DNA of 64,000 nucleotides from Platycnemis pennipes (Eukaryota > Arthropoda > Insecta > Odonata > Platycnemididae): assembly GCA_933228895.1 (NCBI GenBank), contig OW121852.1:57454872-57518871 (forward strand), in the 5' to 3' direction. Below, one piece after another: positions 43,291-54,299 of the stretch. A program made the position numbers and the translations under genes. How positions within the stretch are numbered: the stretch's first letter is position 1; the number at the start of each line of letters is the position of its first letter. The notes under the pieces were generated by a model. That model made no database searches. It was not told the origin of the DNA and worked only from the letters and a program-made list of their open reading frames with translations.

Positions 43291-43868
43291 CAGGGATGTG
43301 ACCCGAAAAGGCACTTTACGTTTCGTGCCGTACCTGGGAGGCACCCGAACCCGAGTCCGAGCCTCGGCGTTGAAGGAGACCCAACCCTTCACCACGGGTG
43401 GTTTATAGCACCAACTGACCTGTCACACTACAGTTTATAACTTCTTAAAGTTAAGCATAAATCGCACAATTATGTTCATCTTTGTGTTTTACTATTCATG
43501 TTGATGAAAATGGTTTTTTGAACACAGTTGTACGATATATATTAACCATTTTATGTGAATTAGTAAACCAAGCCAGTTTAATGTACATTTAATTACTAAA
43601 GCATGTAAATTGGTTAATATCTATCGTATGACTCCGATGAAAAAACCATTTTCATCAACGTGACTAGTGCAACACAAAGACGAACATAGCTTTGTGATTT
43701 ATGTTTAACTTTAAGAAGTTATAAACTATAGTGTGACAGGTCAGTTGGTGCTATAAACCACCCGTAGTGAAGGGTTGGGTCTCCTTCAACGCCGAGGCTC
43801 GGACTCGGGTTCGGGTGCCTCCCAGGTACGGCACGAAACGTAAAGTGCCTTTTCGGGTCACATCCCTG
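43291..43868. mobile_element. Palindromic hAT-type MITE, 578 bp, nested in LINE copy A
   Basis: Almost the whole element is one inverted repeat with arms of about 280 bp, starting CAGGGATGTGACCCGAAAAG at both ends. Exact 8 bp target duplications ATGCTTGC lie at 43283-43290 and 43869-43876. Copy B of the host LINE has the uninterrupted site (GGTATGCTTGCGGAGCAGG near 45972), confirming the borders. No coding capacity. Confidence 0.93.
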
Positions 43869-43952
43869 ATGCTTGCTGACCAGGGTCATTTGCTCCGTAT
43901 TCTTTATTTCGAGCTTTAACGCCTCTGCCTTCTGCGACATGATTGACTCATC

Positions 43953-44426
43953 TCACGCTTCTCCGCTGGAAGTAAGGTCCAAGTCCAAACCGTCTGCTGC
44001 CCTTTTCGCCACCTGGAATTGGGGCTCCCCTTTGCCGACATTCTCGTGTTTCTTTATGAGCAGGATAAGGGGGTCCGTGATGTGGAACACGTGGCACACC
44101 ATATTGAGGACTACTCTGTCATGAAGGCACTCCAGGCTTATCAGCCCTCTACCATCCAGCTTTCTCGGGAGATGCCATCTGGCGACGGAAGACTTCGGAT
44201 GAAGACTACGATACATGGTCATTATTTTCCTAATTCCCCTGTCGAAGTTTTGCAGCTCGTTGACATTCCATTTGATGCAACCGAAGGTGTAGAGCAGTGT
44301 CAGAACCACGAAGGTGTTGGTCGCAAGAACCTTGTTCTTGCCAGACAGGTCAGAGCTCCAGATTCGCCTGAGAGTCTGCCTGTATTTGGCTGTAAGCCTT
44401 TCCTTCATTGCTCTTACCTCCTGCAT
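43953..44426 (-). pseudogene. Post-RT domain of Dong/R4-like LINE
   Basis: An intact 157-codon frame with MKERLTAKYRQTLRRIWSSD, LSGKNKVLATNTFVVLTLLY and LPRKLDGRGLISLECLHDRV. GGRGL after a PR motif is typical of the thumb/linker of RLE-type LINEs. It ends in LDLDLTSSGEA, continuing CDESI in the next frame before the MITE. It is part of copy A. Confidence 0.75.
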
Positions 44427-45183
44427 TCAGTGCTGGGGGATTCCAAGATATTCCTACGCTTCGTCATCATCAAGATGACAAATAGCATTTCCATCAACGA
44501 ACTGCATATCTTCCTGGTCTTCCAAAATTTTTCCTTTCGCCAGATGGATGGTCGCGCACTTATCCAATCAGAATTCCATCCCTATATCCTCACTGCATCT
44601 GCGTACGGTGTCGAATACCAAGCGCAGGTCTTTCGCGCTTGAAGCATAAAGCTTCAGGTAATCTGTATAGAAAAGATGGGTGACCTTATGCTCCCTTTTT
44701 GACGAGACACCGCACATACATCCCCTACCTCATCTCAACTGAACGGACAGTGGGAGGAGAGATAAACAGAACAGGAGGTGATTACGGCTATTGCCTTGAA
44801 AAATGCCACGGTGGTATGTTACCAAATCCGTGAAGACGGTCTTCTTGCCAGATGGTATGGCGAAGTGCACCTTCCACAGTGGTAATAGGTGTTCGATGCA
44901 GGGCACAACCTCTGGGTGGACTTTCATGTACCTCAGCATGTCTATAATCAGCTCATGAGAGGCGGTATCAAAAGCCTTCTTGTAGTCCACCCAGCCTATT
45001 GACAGGTAACGCTGGTATTGAAAAGCATCCTGGCTCACACACCTATCAATGAGCAGGTTGTCCTTGCATCCCACGATGCCTTTCTTCGAGCCCCTCTGCT
45101 CGTACACTTCCTCCCATACTGATTGGACGTGGTAGAGGATAAGGTCGTTCAAGATGGAAGTAAACGCCTTATATACAGATTTT

Positions 45184-45203
45184 ATTATTATTATTATTAT
45201 AAT
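45184..45203. repeat. ATT/TAA microsatellite joining LINE copies A and B
   Basis: About six ATT units. On the minus strand this is a TAA tract that serves as the 3' tail of copy B and at the same time touches the 5' truncation point of copy A. Confidence 0.9.
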
Positions 45204-46286
45204 TGTTACAGTTAAGTAACATCCACCTCCTAGTCTCCGGCTAGCATCGGGTTTCGTTGCCGTCATAATTGCCGGAGACTCAAGAGGGGTCGCACCCAAG
45301 GGTAGCCACATCCACCACCGGTGGATAGGTGGTTACCCAGCATTAGGGTCATGCGCACGAAGCAGGCGGAGGGACCCGAGAAGAACATCCTTCCGCATTG
45401 CACTTGCAAGTGCAACAGCTCGTGCCCTGCACGCTGGGATATACTTGAGATTTTCAACCAGTGAGCTCTTAACACTGCCAAGCACACCCACAATGAGGAC
45501 TACCAGTTTCACAGAGTAGCCCGTATACATTTGCCGGAGTTCACTCAGCAGATCTTGATATTTAGTCCTTTTTTCAATCTCCTTCGCTGCCATGTTCGTT
45601 TCGGCCGGTGCCGAAAACAAAAACCAATTCGCATCTATACCATAATGGTGTCTTAGATGGTAATACAACCGATGCAGAGCAGAGTTGTGCCAGTTTATAT
45701 ATACATTCTTCGCATAAAAGCTGCAGCCGGAGAGTAGATCACCTAAAGTCTCCAGCTGCCTTCAGCACGTTCTGCATCTCGTGTCAGTCACATTTGCCCC
45801 AAAGATGAGGCGATGGTACATGAGGGTGTTGATGACACCATCTTTGCACGTGGTCATGAATCCCTCGGGTTCGGACTTCAGACCTGCGGAGCACAGGAAG
45901 GCGAACGTGAGCTCCTTCGATAGACCATGCATTTCCAAGTTTCGATAGAAACTTCATGCATGGGCTTCTCGGTATGCTTGCGGAGCAGGATCTTTTGCTC
46001 CGCATTCTTTATTTTGAACTTGAACACATCCACCGTTAGCGACAAGATTGATTTGTCGCACGCTTCTCCGCTGGAAGTAAGGTCCAAGTCCAAACCGAGG
46101 ACGTCTGCTGCCCTTTTCTCCACCTGGAATAGGAATGCCCCTTTGCTGACACACTCGTGTTTCTTTACGAGCAGCATAAGGGGGTCCGTGCTGTGGAACA
46201 CGGGGCAAGCCGTATTAAGGACTACTCTGTCATGAAGGCACTCCAGGCTTATCAGCCCTCTACCACCTAGCCTTCTCGGGAGGTGT
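45204..46286 (-). mobile_element. Dong/R4-like LINE copy B (post-RT to 3' end)
   Basis: Reading minus from 46286: a LGGRGLISLECLHDR block, FHSTDPLMLLVKKHE, EKRAADVLGLDLDLTSSGEA and CDKSILSLTVDVFK. Further on is a Cys-bearing region VTDTRCRTC, LLSGCSFYA, WHNSALHRLYYHLRHHYG, AAKEIEKRTKYQDLLSELRQ and VVLIVGVLGSVKSSLVENL. These match the zinc-knuckle plus restriction-like endonuclease tail (KYxDL..E..RMW, VIGALGxxxK) of R2/R4-type LINEs. After the stop a 3' UTR of about 200 bp runs into the TAA tail at 45184-45203. Its 5' truncation point touches the TAA tract at 46287-46310. Confidence 0.85.
45333..45668 (-). pseudogene. Restriction-like endonuclease region of Dong/R4-like LINE
   Basis: An intact frame of 111 codons beginning YYHLRHHYGIDANWFLFSAP and containing NMAAKEIEKRTKYQDL and KLVVLIVGVLGSVK, the C-terminal core of RLE-type LINE proteins. 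It is a 3' fragment and cannot act without the rest. The clade name Dong/R4 is an inference that also uses the TAA association. Confidence 0.75.
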
Positions 46287-46310
46287 CTCTTATTATTATT
46301 ATTATTATTA
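46287..46310. repeat. TTA/TAA microsatellite joining LINE copy B and the APE LINE
   Basis: About seven TTA units. On the minus strand it is the TAA tail of the APE-type LINE upstream and the point where copy B begins. Confidence 0.9.
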
Positions 46311-49300
46311 GTTTTTTACCGGTAAGTTAGGTCTAAAGGGACATTTGATTCTTCCCATCCTCTAAATTTCACATGATGTCCCGCTTCAGCCCCTCATACC
46401 TCCTACCTCCCATCATTCTATCCAAGCTACCCATTCTCCTCCTCAGTCTTACCCCCTTACCCAATATTCTTCCCTTAATCATGTCTTTTAAAACACCATC
46501 CCATTATATTACCTTTTCCATCCACACCTTCTGCCTTCTCCTAATTTCATCTATCAAATTTCTTTCTTCTCCTACCAATTCTAGCACTGCATCGTTCATC
46601 CTCCTTTTGACCCACTTTACTGTATCCATCCTTCTTCACACCCACATCTCAAAAGCCCTAAATCTATTTTCTTCTTCTTTCCGCAAAGCCCCTGTTTCTG
46701 CCCCAAATTGTGCCACCCTCCACATTAAACTCTTTACCAGTGTTTTCTTTGCTTCTCTACTCAACGCTCCAGTCACTAATTAATGCCTACAAGAAAAGCT
46801 TCTTTTGCCAATTCAATTCTCCTCACTTCAATGCTGCTATACCCTTCTTCCTCCAATACACTACCTAGATAGCTAAATTGCTCCACCTGCTCTAGCTGCT
46901 GACCACCTAATTTTATAGTTAAACTGGCCTTTATTGTTCTTGAAAATCTCTTTGCTTAAGTTTTCTTCTAATTTATGTTTATCCTGTATCTTTCACACTG
47001 TCCCTTCAATGCATCCAGCATTTTTTGCTTGCCACAGGCTCACAGGCTGACTAGCGCCTTGTCATCCAGGAACATCACCGATTTTATCAATTTCCCCCAA
47101 CCTTTACTCCAGCCTCAAGCTCATCTGAAGCCTCTCTCAACATTTCCTTCGAGTTAATGTTAAAAATAGTCAGCGATAATGGACAGCCCTGCCTAACTCC
47201 CCTCCTTATTGTGGCTCAATCCAATTCTCCATCAGCTAATCTCACATGTGCCTTCTGTGCCATGTATAAATTCTGTATCAGTCTCCTGCCTCTCCAGTCT
47301 GCGCCTATTTTCCACAATATTCCCATTAACTTTTCCCCTGTCACTCAGTTGAATACCTTTTCGAAGTCAACAAAGCACACAAATACATCCTGATTATATT
47401 TTAAATTCCTTTCCACTAGTATTCTCATCACTGCAATTGCATCCTGAGTGGCCCTGCCTTCCAGAATCCAAACTGATTTTCCCCAATAAATTTATTTGCT
47501 CTCTTTTGTATCCATCTGTTGATGATTCTAAGCCCTACCTTTGCCTAAAAAGAAATCTGACTCATCATTCTAAATTCTTCGCATTCTTTTGTCACCCTCT
47601 CTTTTGGTATAGGAATCAGCAAGGTTTTTATAAAATCCTATGGCCCAACCCCCTCCTCGTATATTCTACCAACAAGCCCTTAAAATCTCTCCCTTCCCCC
47701 TCTCCCTAGGTTCTTCGTAAGGTCAGCTGGGGTGTTATCTATCCACACCGCTTTACCCACCTTCAGTTCTCACAATGTCTTCACTGTCTCACTATCCAGT
47801 ATTCCTGGGCCCACATCATCCTGATCTACGTACTTACCTTCTTCAATGTCCAAGTTCCAAGGCCTATTTTGCTATCGTACAGTCCGACAACACATTTCTT
47901 CCACCAATGCTAGATCTCCTCTGGTACCATTGCTAAATTTGCCCTTCTGTCTTTGATGCTTTTCCATTTCTTGATGCCCAACAACAATCTAACCTTTGAG
48001 TATAGACTGCATATTTCTCCTGCTTTCTGGAGTCTCTCCATCTCCTCACACTGCTGACTCCACCACATCTCTTGCTCTCTTTGTTTCTCTCCTAAACCTG
48101 TTGTTTATCTCCTTATAACACCTTTTGCCTAGCTCTGTGTTTACATTTTTCTATTTCCTTCTTTCCTTGATCCTTTCCATCTTTTCTGCTGTTACCCATT
48201 GTTTCTTGATCCTCCTAGCGTGTACCGTTCCAATTGTTTTCTAAGCTGCTTCTTTTATGCCCATCTTTATCATTTCTCACCATTCATCTATTGCTCCTTT
48301 TCCGTCACGTATCCATCCACAATCTCCTGATATTCCCTCCTCTTTGTTCCAATCAGTGCTAAAATCCCACTTTTTTATTCTCCTTCTTTCTTAATACCTT
48401 TCTGGTTTCACCTCACATTTCATCATCGCCAAGTTATGGTCAGAGTCGGCATCTATACCTGGGAAACTATGCAAATTCTTCATGCTGTTCCTGAATCTTT
48501 GCCTAATCATGATATAATCTATATGTACCTTCCAGTATCCCCCAGCATTTTTCATGTGTACCTACGCCTAGCGTGGTGTTTAAACCATGTGTTTGTAACC
48601 ACTAAATTACCTCCAACAGAATTCCACTGCTTTCTTACCACGGTCAAACATAACACCCAACCCATTCTCCCCTACTTCACTTCCGTCTTTATCCCATCCA
48701 TATCATTTCCCACCCTTCATCTATTGCTCTTCTTCTGTCACGCATCTATCCACAATCTCCTGATAATTCCTCCTCTTCATTCCAATCAGTGCTCCTATAT
48801 CTCACTTTTTTATTCTCCTTCCTACTTTCAACGTTTTTAATCTCATATTTCGTCACCACCAAGTTATGGTCAGAGTCTGAATCTGTTCCTGGGAAACTAT
48901 GTGAATTCTTCGTGCTGTTCCTGAATTTTTGCCTAGTCATGATGCAATCTAATTGGTATCTTCCTTTATTCCCCAGCATTTTCCATGTGTACCCATATGT
49001 AGGGTGGTGTTCAAACCATGTGTTTGTAATCACTAAATTACCTCCTACAGAATTCCACTGCTTTCTCGCCATGGTCATCGGCATTGCTTTGATTTGATAA
49101 CCAATATTCTATTGTTTACCCAATCCACATTCAATACCCTTTTCCATAATATAGCATTCACTACAATGCTACTCTCCACTGGCACTCTTCCCCTCCACTG
49201 TATATGTATAACCCTGCAATTTTTGCTCCAGAAGTCCCCCTGTTCTCTCCATCTTACTTCGCTTAAGCCCAACAAATCGATCTTTCCCCTCTCCATTTAG

Positions 49301-49760
49301 CACTCAATGTTTTCCAGTTTACCTGCCCTTTACATCATACTAACATTCCAAGTCCTGATTCTCAGCATTGTCTCTCTCTTCTCTGGTTTCTTCTTTGCCG
49401 CTGCTCCTGTCTCTCTTTCCATGCAAGGATTTCATGAGATGACCACCTCAGAGTCCATGTTTACCCTGCTGCCAGGCACGACACCCACCCCACTCATTTG
49501 TACATAGGCCCCATAGTTTTGAGGATTTGATTCTCTATTGTTCAAGTCCATTATGTTCTTGGGAGAGTTTAACTGAGGTGGTTTCCCATTGCCTGCCTCA
49601 ATTGTGTTTTTAATGTGTCACCATCACTTAATAGGCCACCCCACTGGGGTCAGATGCCTTCTCACAGCCACCTCATTGAGGAGCAGATGCTGAAATGCAA
49701 TATGTGGACTACCCTTCATCAGGCTCCCACCTTTTGACCTATGTGGCATGGTGACTCTAC
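46311..49760 (-). mobile_element. APE-type LINE, near full length but decayed
   Basis: On the minus strand, 5' to 3': an untranslated leader with CAATGGGAAACCACCTC-type sequence (49580-49610), a GTAAACATGGACTCTGAGG region, the endonuclease MERGKIDLLGLSEVRW (49296), WFEHHPTYGYTWKMLGNKGR with DSDSDHNLVVTKYEI (48746-49084), a linker, RT motifs RRGVRQGCPLSLTIFNIN (near 47200) and FLDDKALVSL, then the C-terminal FEMWVWRRM and IKGRILGKG, and a TAA tail at 46287. It carries many frameshifts. A 431 bp direct duplication lies within the endonuclease part. Clade is I/Nimb/Jockey-like, undecided. Confidence 0.82.
48270..49092 (-). repeat. Direct duplication in the LINE endonuclease segment, offset about 431 bp
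   Basis: Landmarks recur at a shift of 431-433 bases: CCACAATCTCCTGATA at 48317 and 48750, CCAAGTTATGGTCAGAGTC, CTGGGAAACTATG, and GTGTTTGTAA(C/T)CACTAAATT at 48589 and 49020. The copies differ at scattered sites and by small indels. Confidence 0.88.
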
Positions 49761-49812
49761 CAGGAGCAGTATTAGTTGCTCCTGCCTACTGGCTATAATC
49801 ATCATTCTGGCA

Positions 49813-50092
49813 TTGCATTTAAATTACTGTGTATTTCCCTTCTTCGTGGTCTGCACCTTGTCATGGTGGGATTGGGGCTTGCATGCCCTAGAGCTGCACT
49901 GGCGGGAGCAACTAATAATGGTCCTGGTACCGCCATCCATGCCCAATAGGTAGAAGGTAGGAGCCTGATGAAAGAAGCAATATTAGTTGCTCCTGCCTGT
50001 GCAGCTGTAGGGGCCATGGGAGCACACAAGCCCCAATCCCACCACGACAAGGTGCAGTCCATGAGGAAGGGAATAACATTGTTATTTAAATG
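49813..50092. repeat. Large imperfect palindrome, about 280 bp
   Basis: The left arm has GCATTTAAATTACTG, TGCACCTTGTCATGGTGGGA, TTGGGGCTTG and GGGAGCAACTAATA. The right arm has the complements in reverse order (TATTAGTTGCTCC, CAAGCCCCAATCCCACCA, AAGGTGCAG, ATTTAAATGC). The centre is near 49955. An additional GGAGCAGTATTAGTTGCTCC palindrome precedes it at about 49759-49778. Likely a foldback MITE next to the LINE 5' end. Confidence 0.85.
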
Positions 50093-50099
50093 CAATTCA

Positions 50100-51310
50100 A
50101 GAATGGTAATTACTGGCTATAATCTTAACTTATATTTGTGCCAACATAATTCTTTACAGAGGATTGCCCTTTATTGCAGGATTAATATTTATTCATTCTT
50201 TGAATACATACTTCGTATTATTTATGGAAAGAAAATCATTTTGATAAAGGTATTTTAGCGCATTGTTTCCAAATTGCTTTTGAAGAGAGAAATATTTTAT
50301 CATTGATAACGTATGTGCAAAATATGTTTGGAAACAAATCAATTTTTTTAAAACACCAATCTAGATATGATTTAATAGAGTATTAAATGATCTGTTAAAT
50401 AATTTATCACATAAGTATAAATTGTAATATTAACTCGTGAGTTTCAATCAAGTGTACTATACTCAAAACTTTGTTACTAGAAAACAATCATTGAAATTGG
50501 CTTGGAATTCTAACCATGGTATTAAAAAACAGTGAAGTGGTGAGAAGATATGAGTATGTAGTTGTCATTATTTTTATATTTTTAGCTTAAATTTCTATCA
50601 TAAAAATTCCACTTTTTCATGAGTATATGTGGTGCCTTGTCCAATCATGCCAATGCAGCCCCCCTCACTTCCCCCCATCACCCCCTTCTGAACTCTCTCT
50701 TCACCTGCTTGTGCATGGGAAACAGAATACACGGTTGCCTCCCATATGAGGCATTCGCAGTCATGTAGCCACTCCTCTGCTGAGCTCATCTTTGTATTCT
50801 CTCGTGAATCTTGTTTCACTCCCCTAAGGCATCATTTCTGCCTGCCTACCATTCCCTATGTGCAAGCCACGAAGACAGTTCATGTATTGGGTAATTATAT
50901 TCATACCCACCCAGCAATGGTTGTAAAATCAAGAGAGATTGAGAATATTGCTAATACCCAACAGGGCCAATGAGTGTGGGTGTGCTTGTTGTGCCGAGAA
51001 CAAAGATGGCACTTTACTGCCTGGTGAAAGGAAATTTTATAATTTAAATATTTCATTGGATCGAGGACGTCGGAATTAAAATTGCCCAAAGATGTCACTC
51101 CTATACAAAGTGGCTCTGATGGAAAATCATGTAATCATTTTAAGTAATAATGAGTGCTTTCTTTTGTAAAGGATTTTTAACTTTTTTCTTCCCATCACTT
51201 CTGAATTTACTGTCGGCAGTAACTACTTAAAATCATTAACCAGTTAGGACAATAATTTGAAGAGAAATATTCATTGAGTAAATCAGTTATTCACGTATCA
51301 TTAATAATGA
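50100..51310. other. Intergenic: nothing recognised
   Basis: AT-rich sequence with a C-rich patch at 50655-50700 and no supported gene or repeat. Confidence 0.5.
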
Positions 51311-51315
51311 TTATT

Positions 51316-51416
51316 CTTCAGATTTTCAGCATGGAAAAATCCACCTTGAACGGTACTCGAACCCAGAACCCCCTGATTTCTGGCCAGGCACTCTGCCAAT
51401 TCAGCCACCGAGGCTT
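51316..51416 (-). repeat. tRNA-derived SINE, minus copy
   Basis: On the minus strand GCCTCGGTGGCTGAATTGGC forms a tRNA-like D-arm with an A box, followed by CCTGG-CCAGAAA-TCAGG as an anticodon-like stem-loop, and GGTTCGAGTACC as the B box (51352-51363). The body is short: CAAGGTGGATTTTTCC and GCTGAAAATC. The fold lacks a normal acceptor pairing, so it is a SINE head and not a tRNA gene. Confidence 0.75.
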
Positions 51417-51490
51417 CCTTTGCCCCTGTGAAATTCCATAGGCCTTAAAAGATAAAGGAGTTGTACCAATTAGTGCAGTGTGAGGAGAGA

Positions 51491-51690
51491 AGGAAGCCTT
51501 GGTAGCTCAATTGGCGCAGTAACTGGCTGGAAATCAGAGGATTCTGTGTTCAAATTCTGGTCGAATTGGATTTTTTCCTGGTGAAAATTCTGCAATTGTG
51601 CTTTTCGGTGGGTTACTATGCTAAAGTATTAACGGTTAGCTTTAAATTCTTGGATGACTATTCATGTTTTAGTTGTGTGTTAATAGCCCG
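51491..51690 (+). repeat. tRNA-derived SINE, plus copy
   Basis: GAAGCCTTGGTAGCTCAATT then GGCGCAGTAACTGGCTGGAA is the same head as the minus copy 75 bp away. The B box is degenerate (GTGTTCAAATTCTGG), and the body has ATTGGATTTTTTCCTGG and GAAAATTCTGC. The two copies stand head to head. Confidence 0.72.
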
Positions 51691-53640
51691 TGCTGAGTTA
51701 AAACCATTGCAAAAAGTTTTACCATGGCACTTCAGGATCTGCTAAACCAAAAAAGGATGATGATATTGAGAAGAGACTGATTGGGAAGCTGGACTCCTAG
51801 TAATTTCATCATGGTTCAATCTGGCTGATGGAACTGATCCTTCTTGAGTGTGGACCAAAGTCCAGGACTTCATATTTATTGAAAGCATCAGAGGATTTAA
51901 TTGAAAGGATATTTCATTGAAATCAATCATCCCATTCTCTTCATATAAATTTGTTGAACGTGACAAACTTTGGTCAGTAGTTTTCTCTCCAAAATCTATT
52001 CCCAAAACACACATATTGCATGTTTTAAGCTGGGATATGCATTAATGTGTGAATAGTGAGACCACCTGTTGTCTTAATAATGACCTAGTTAATTTGTGAT
52101 GACTATGATTAAGAAATGGTGTTGCTGTTAAAAAGAAAAATATTTAATTAATCAAACCTTATTATCAAAGCAAAAAGCAGCAATGATAACCTTAAGTTAA
52201 TTTAAGTGCTGACCAACATACATTGTTATTTTTTTGTTTTAAGAAATGACCAATATAGATACATTTTGAAGAATATAATATTGGTGAAATGCATTCAGTT
52301 CATAAATTGAGAGAACATTTTTCTCTCTATAGAAATTATTTAAATTGATTATCATTACATAAATGCAGATTATTATCAAATATAATGTATTTCAGCATGC
52401 TTTCACAATTATTTTGATTATCCTAATGGTATAATATTACTTTATAAATGAATTCTCAATCATTTTGAGGACATTACATGTGATGTGACCATTTCTGGCA
52501 GTCTGGATTAGCACAGTTGGGCAAAATTCTCATCACAAATCTTTAAGGGAATTCAAAGCTCTGAGGACAATGAAGAAAAGTAATAGTTCATCTCACCAGT
52601 GTAATGACTTTTCCAATAGTTTGTCATGAATGCCAACTGCTGGAACTCCGTCAAATATGAAAGGTACATATGTACTTTGGCCGGAAACACGCGAAATCAG
52701 TGTATAAAATGTCATGATGAATAATCACTTAAATCACTTAGAATAGAGTTCAAGTACAGTAAGTGCTGGGACAAAGCAGAGAAATAATAACCCGAGTAGC
52801 TCAGTGCTTTGGAATTAAATTTTTACGTGGAAATGTCTTTTATGTAGTCTTGCAATATGGAGAATGAGGGTTTACTGTGAAATCAGGATAGGTCCATGGT
52901 AGGTAGGGTGGCTTGGGTATGGTGGAGGTCAAGGGAATACAGAGCAAAGGGGATGACTGAAGAACACTTGTTCATTTCATAAACATTTGTTGTGTGACCT
53001 GACTTGAATTTTTCAATTATGTCCAGTCTCTAGACTCTCCCTCCTCTGGGTAGAATCTGCAGTAAAAATAAATTGTTTGATGTTTTTAATCTACAGTTTG
53101 CTAATGGCGAGAAAACATACCCCACACTAAATTGAATCCTGAATTTTTTTCTGATTAAGACTGATGTTGTATTGATTGATATTTACCATAAGCACAGCAA
53201 GCCTTCATAATGTATTTGATTATTTTCTCTCAAGGTTTTCATTGTGAAGATAACTTATTATCAAATTTTATTCATTCATTATATTTATGTAGCAAAGAAA
53301 AAAATAAAATGGCCATTCTAAATTCAAAGTTGCATGCAATGATTATATAAGATTCTTTTTGAACTTATAATATACTGCTACGCAATTACATGATGCTTTA
53401 CTGGAGTATTAATTTATATATAATCAAATATTAAATACATGTATTGCTCTTCATAATATGTATAAGGGAGCAATAAAAGGGAAACCACTTACCACTGTAA
53501 TTGAACCTGAAAACAAGCTAAATTTTTTACTGCAGATACTGCAGCTACATTTTTTACTGTACATACATCAAGGATTACAACTAGTCCATTTCAAAGGTTC
53601 CCTCTTTACTGTTAAACTTTTCTATTGGTCAAATTTCCCA
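51691..53640. other. Intergenic: nothing recognised
   Basis: AT-rich, non-repetitive as far as I can see, with no coding evidence. Confidence 0.5.
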
Positions 53641-53649
53641 GAGCATGCA

Positions 53650-54090
53650 TCTTAAGCACTCTTCTTTATGGAAGTGTGGCATGGATGATAACAATTGCAG
53701 AGAAGTTGAGGATGGAAGCTTTTGAAATGTTGTTCTGAAGAATAATTATGAACACCAAATGATTTGATTGATTTGATCAAAATGACTGAGTCATTAGAAA
53801 AAGATGTTCTACAAAGATTGAGAGAGAAGAGATCTACCGAAAACCTTGATAAAAAGATTGTAATTTATAATTGGCCACATCTTGAGACATAATTTGGCCT
53901 GATGAAGACAATCGTCGAGGGGCAAGTGAATGGGAATAAAGGCAAAGGTAGGCTCGTTTGAGATATTTAGTACTAGTAGTGAGGGAAGTGAAAGATGAAA
54001 ATTACATAAATGTGAAGAGGTTATCTGATAGAAGAATTAACTAGAGAGATGTATCAAACCAATCTCAGGAGTTTTGACTGATTATGATTG
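53650..54090 (+). mobile_element. APE-type LINE fragment, C-terminal tail
   Basis: LYGSVAWMITIAEKLRMEAF followed by EMLF, then IIMNTK, VLQRL-like and a TIVEGQVNGNKGKG-like block, then VKDENYINVKRLSDRRIN. It parallels 35700-35990 of the LINE at 35060-36010 and belongs to the same family. Multiple stops. Confidence 0.7.
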
Positions 54091-54299
54091 GTTATATGTG
54101 GAGAGGTGTCGTACAAAGATAAGATATTCTTCTAGTGTCTAAACATGTGGTTGAAAATATGCATCTATTCTGCCGGAGTCTTGATTATCTTTAGTGTAGT
54201 CATACATGTTGAGCCTGCTCCTCTATCCTTTTCTCAAAAGGTAATACCTTTTCATGGGGAAAAGTTACTCTGATCTTATTCTTTCATGCTGTATTTAAA

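Larger units (their letters stand above)
43070..45183 (-). mobile_element. Dong/R4-like LINE copy A (RT to endonuclease), split by a MITE
   Basis: Reading minus from 45183: SVYKAFTSILNDLILYHVQS, GIVGCKDNLLIDRCVSQDA, WVDYKKAFDTASHELIIDML (RT motif A), RGIFQGNS (motif B), HLFYTDYLKLYASS (motif C, with YTDY for YxDD, near 44660), WLDKCATIHLAKGK, then the post-RT region 44426-43953. After the MITE at 43291-43868 it resumes and ends at VTDTRCRAC near 43078, so the 3' end is missing. The 5' truncation point lies directly at a TAA repeat. Parallels in the endonuclease region with copy B support an R2/R4-type (restriction-like endonuclease) LINE. Confidence 0.8.

Noticed and set aside
44019..44642. 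Open frame of 207 codons on the plus strand, the longest in the window
   Set aside because: It is the antisense of the LINE copy A RT/post-RT region, whose minus-strand translation shows clear LINE motifs.
48436..48840. Plus-strand frame of 134 codons
   Set aside because: Antisense of the LINE endonuclease duplication.
51316..51416. Functional tRNA gene on the minus strand
   Set aside because: Acceptor stem does not pair and a second copy has the same SINE body, so it is a SINE head.
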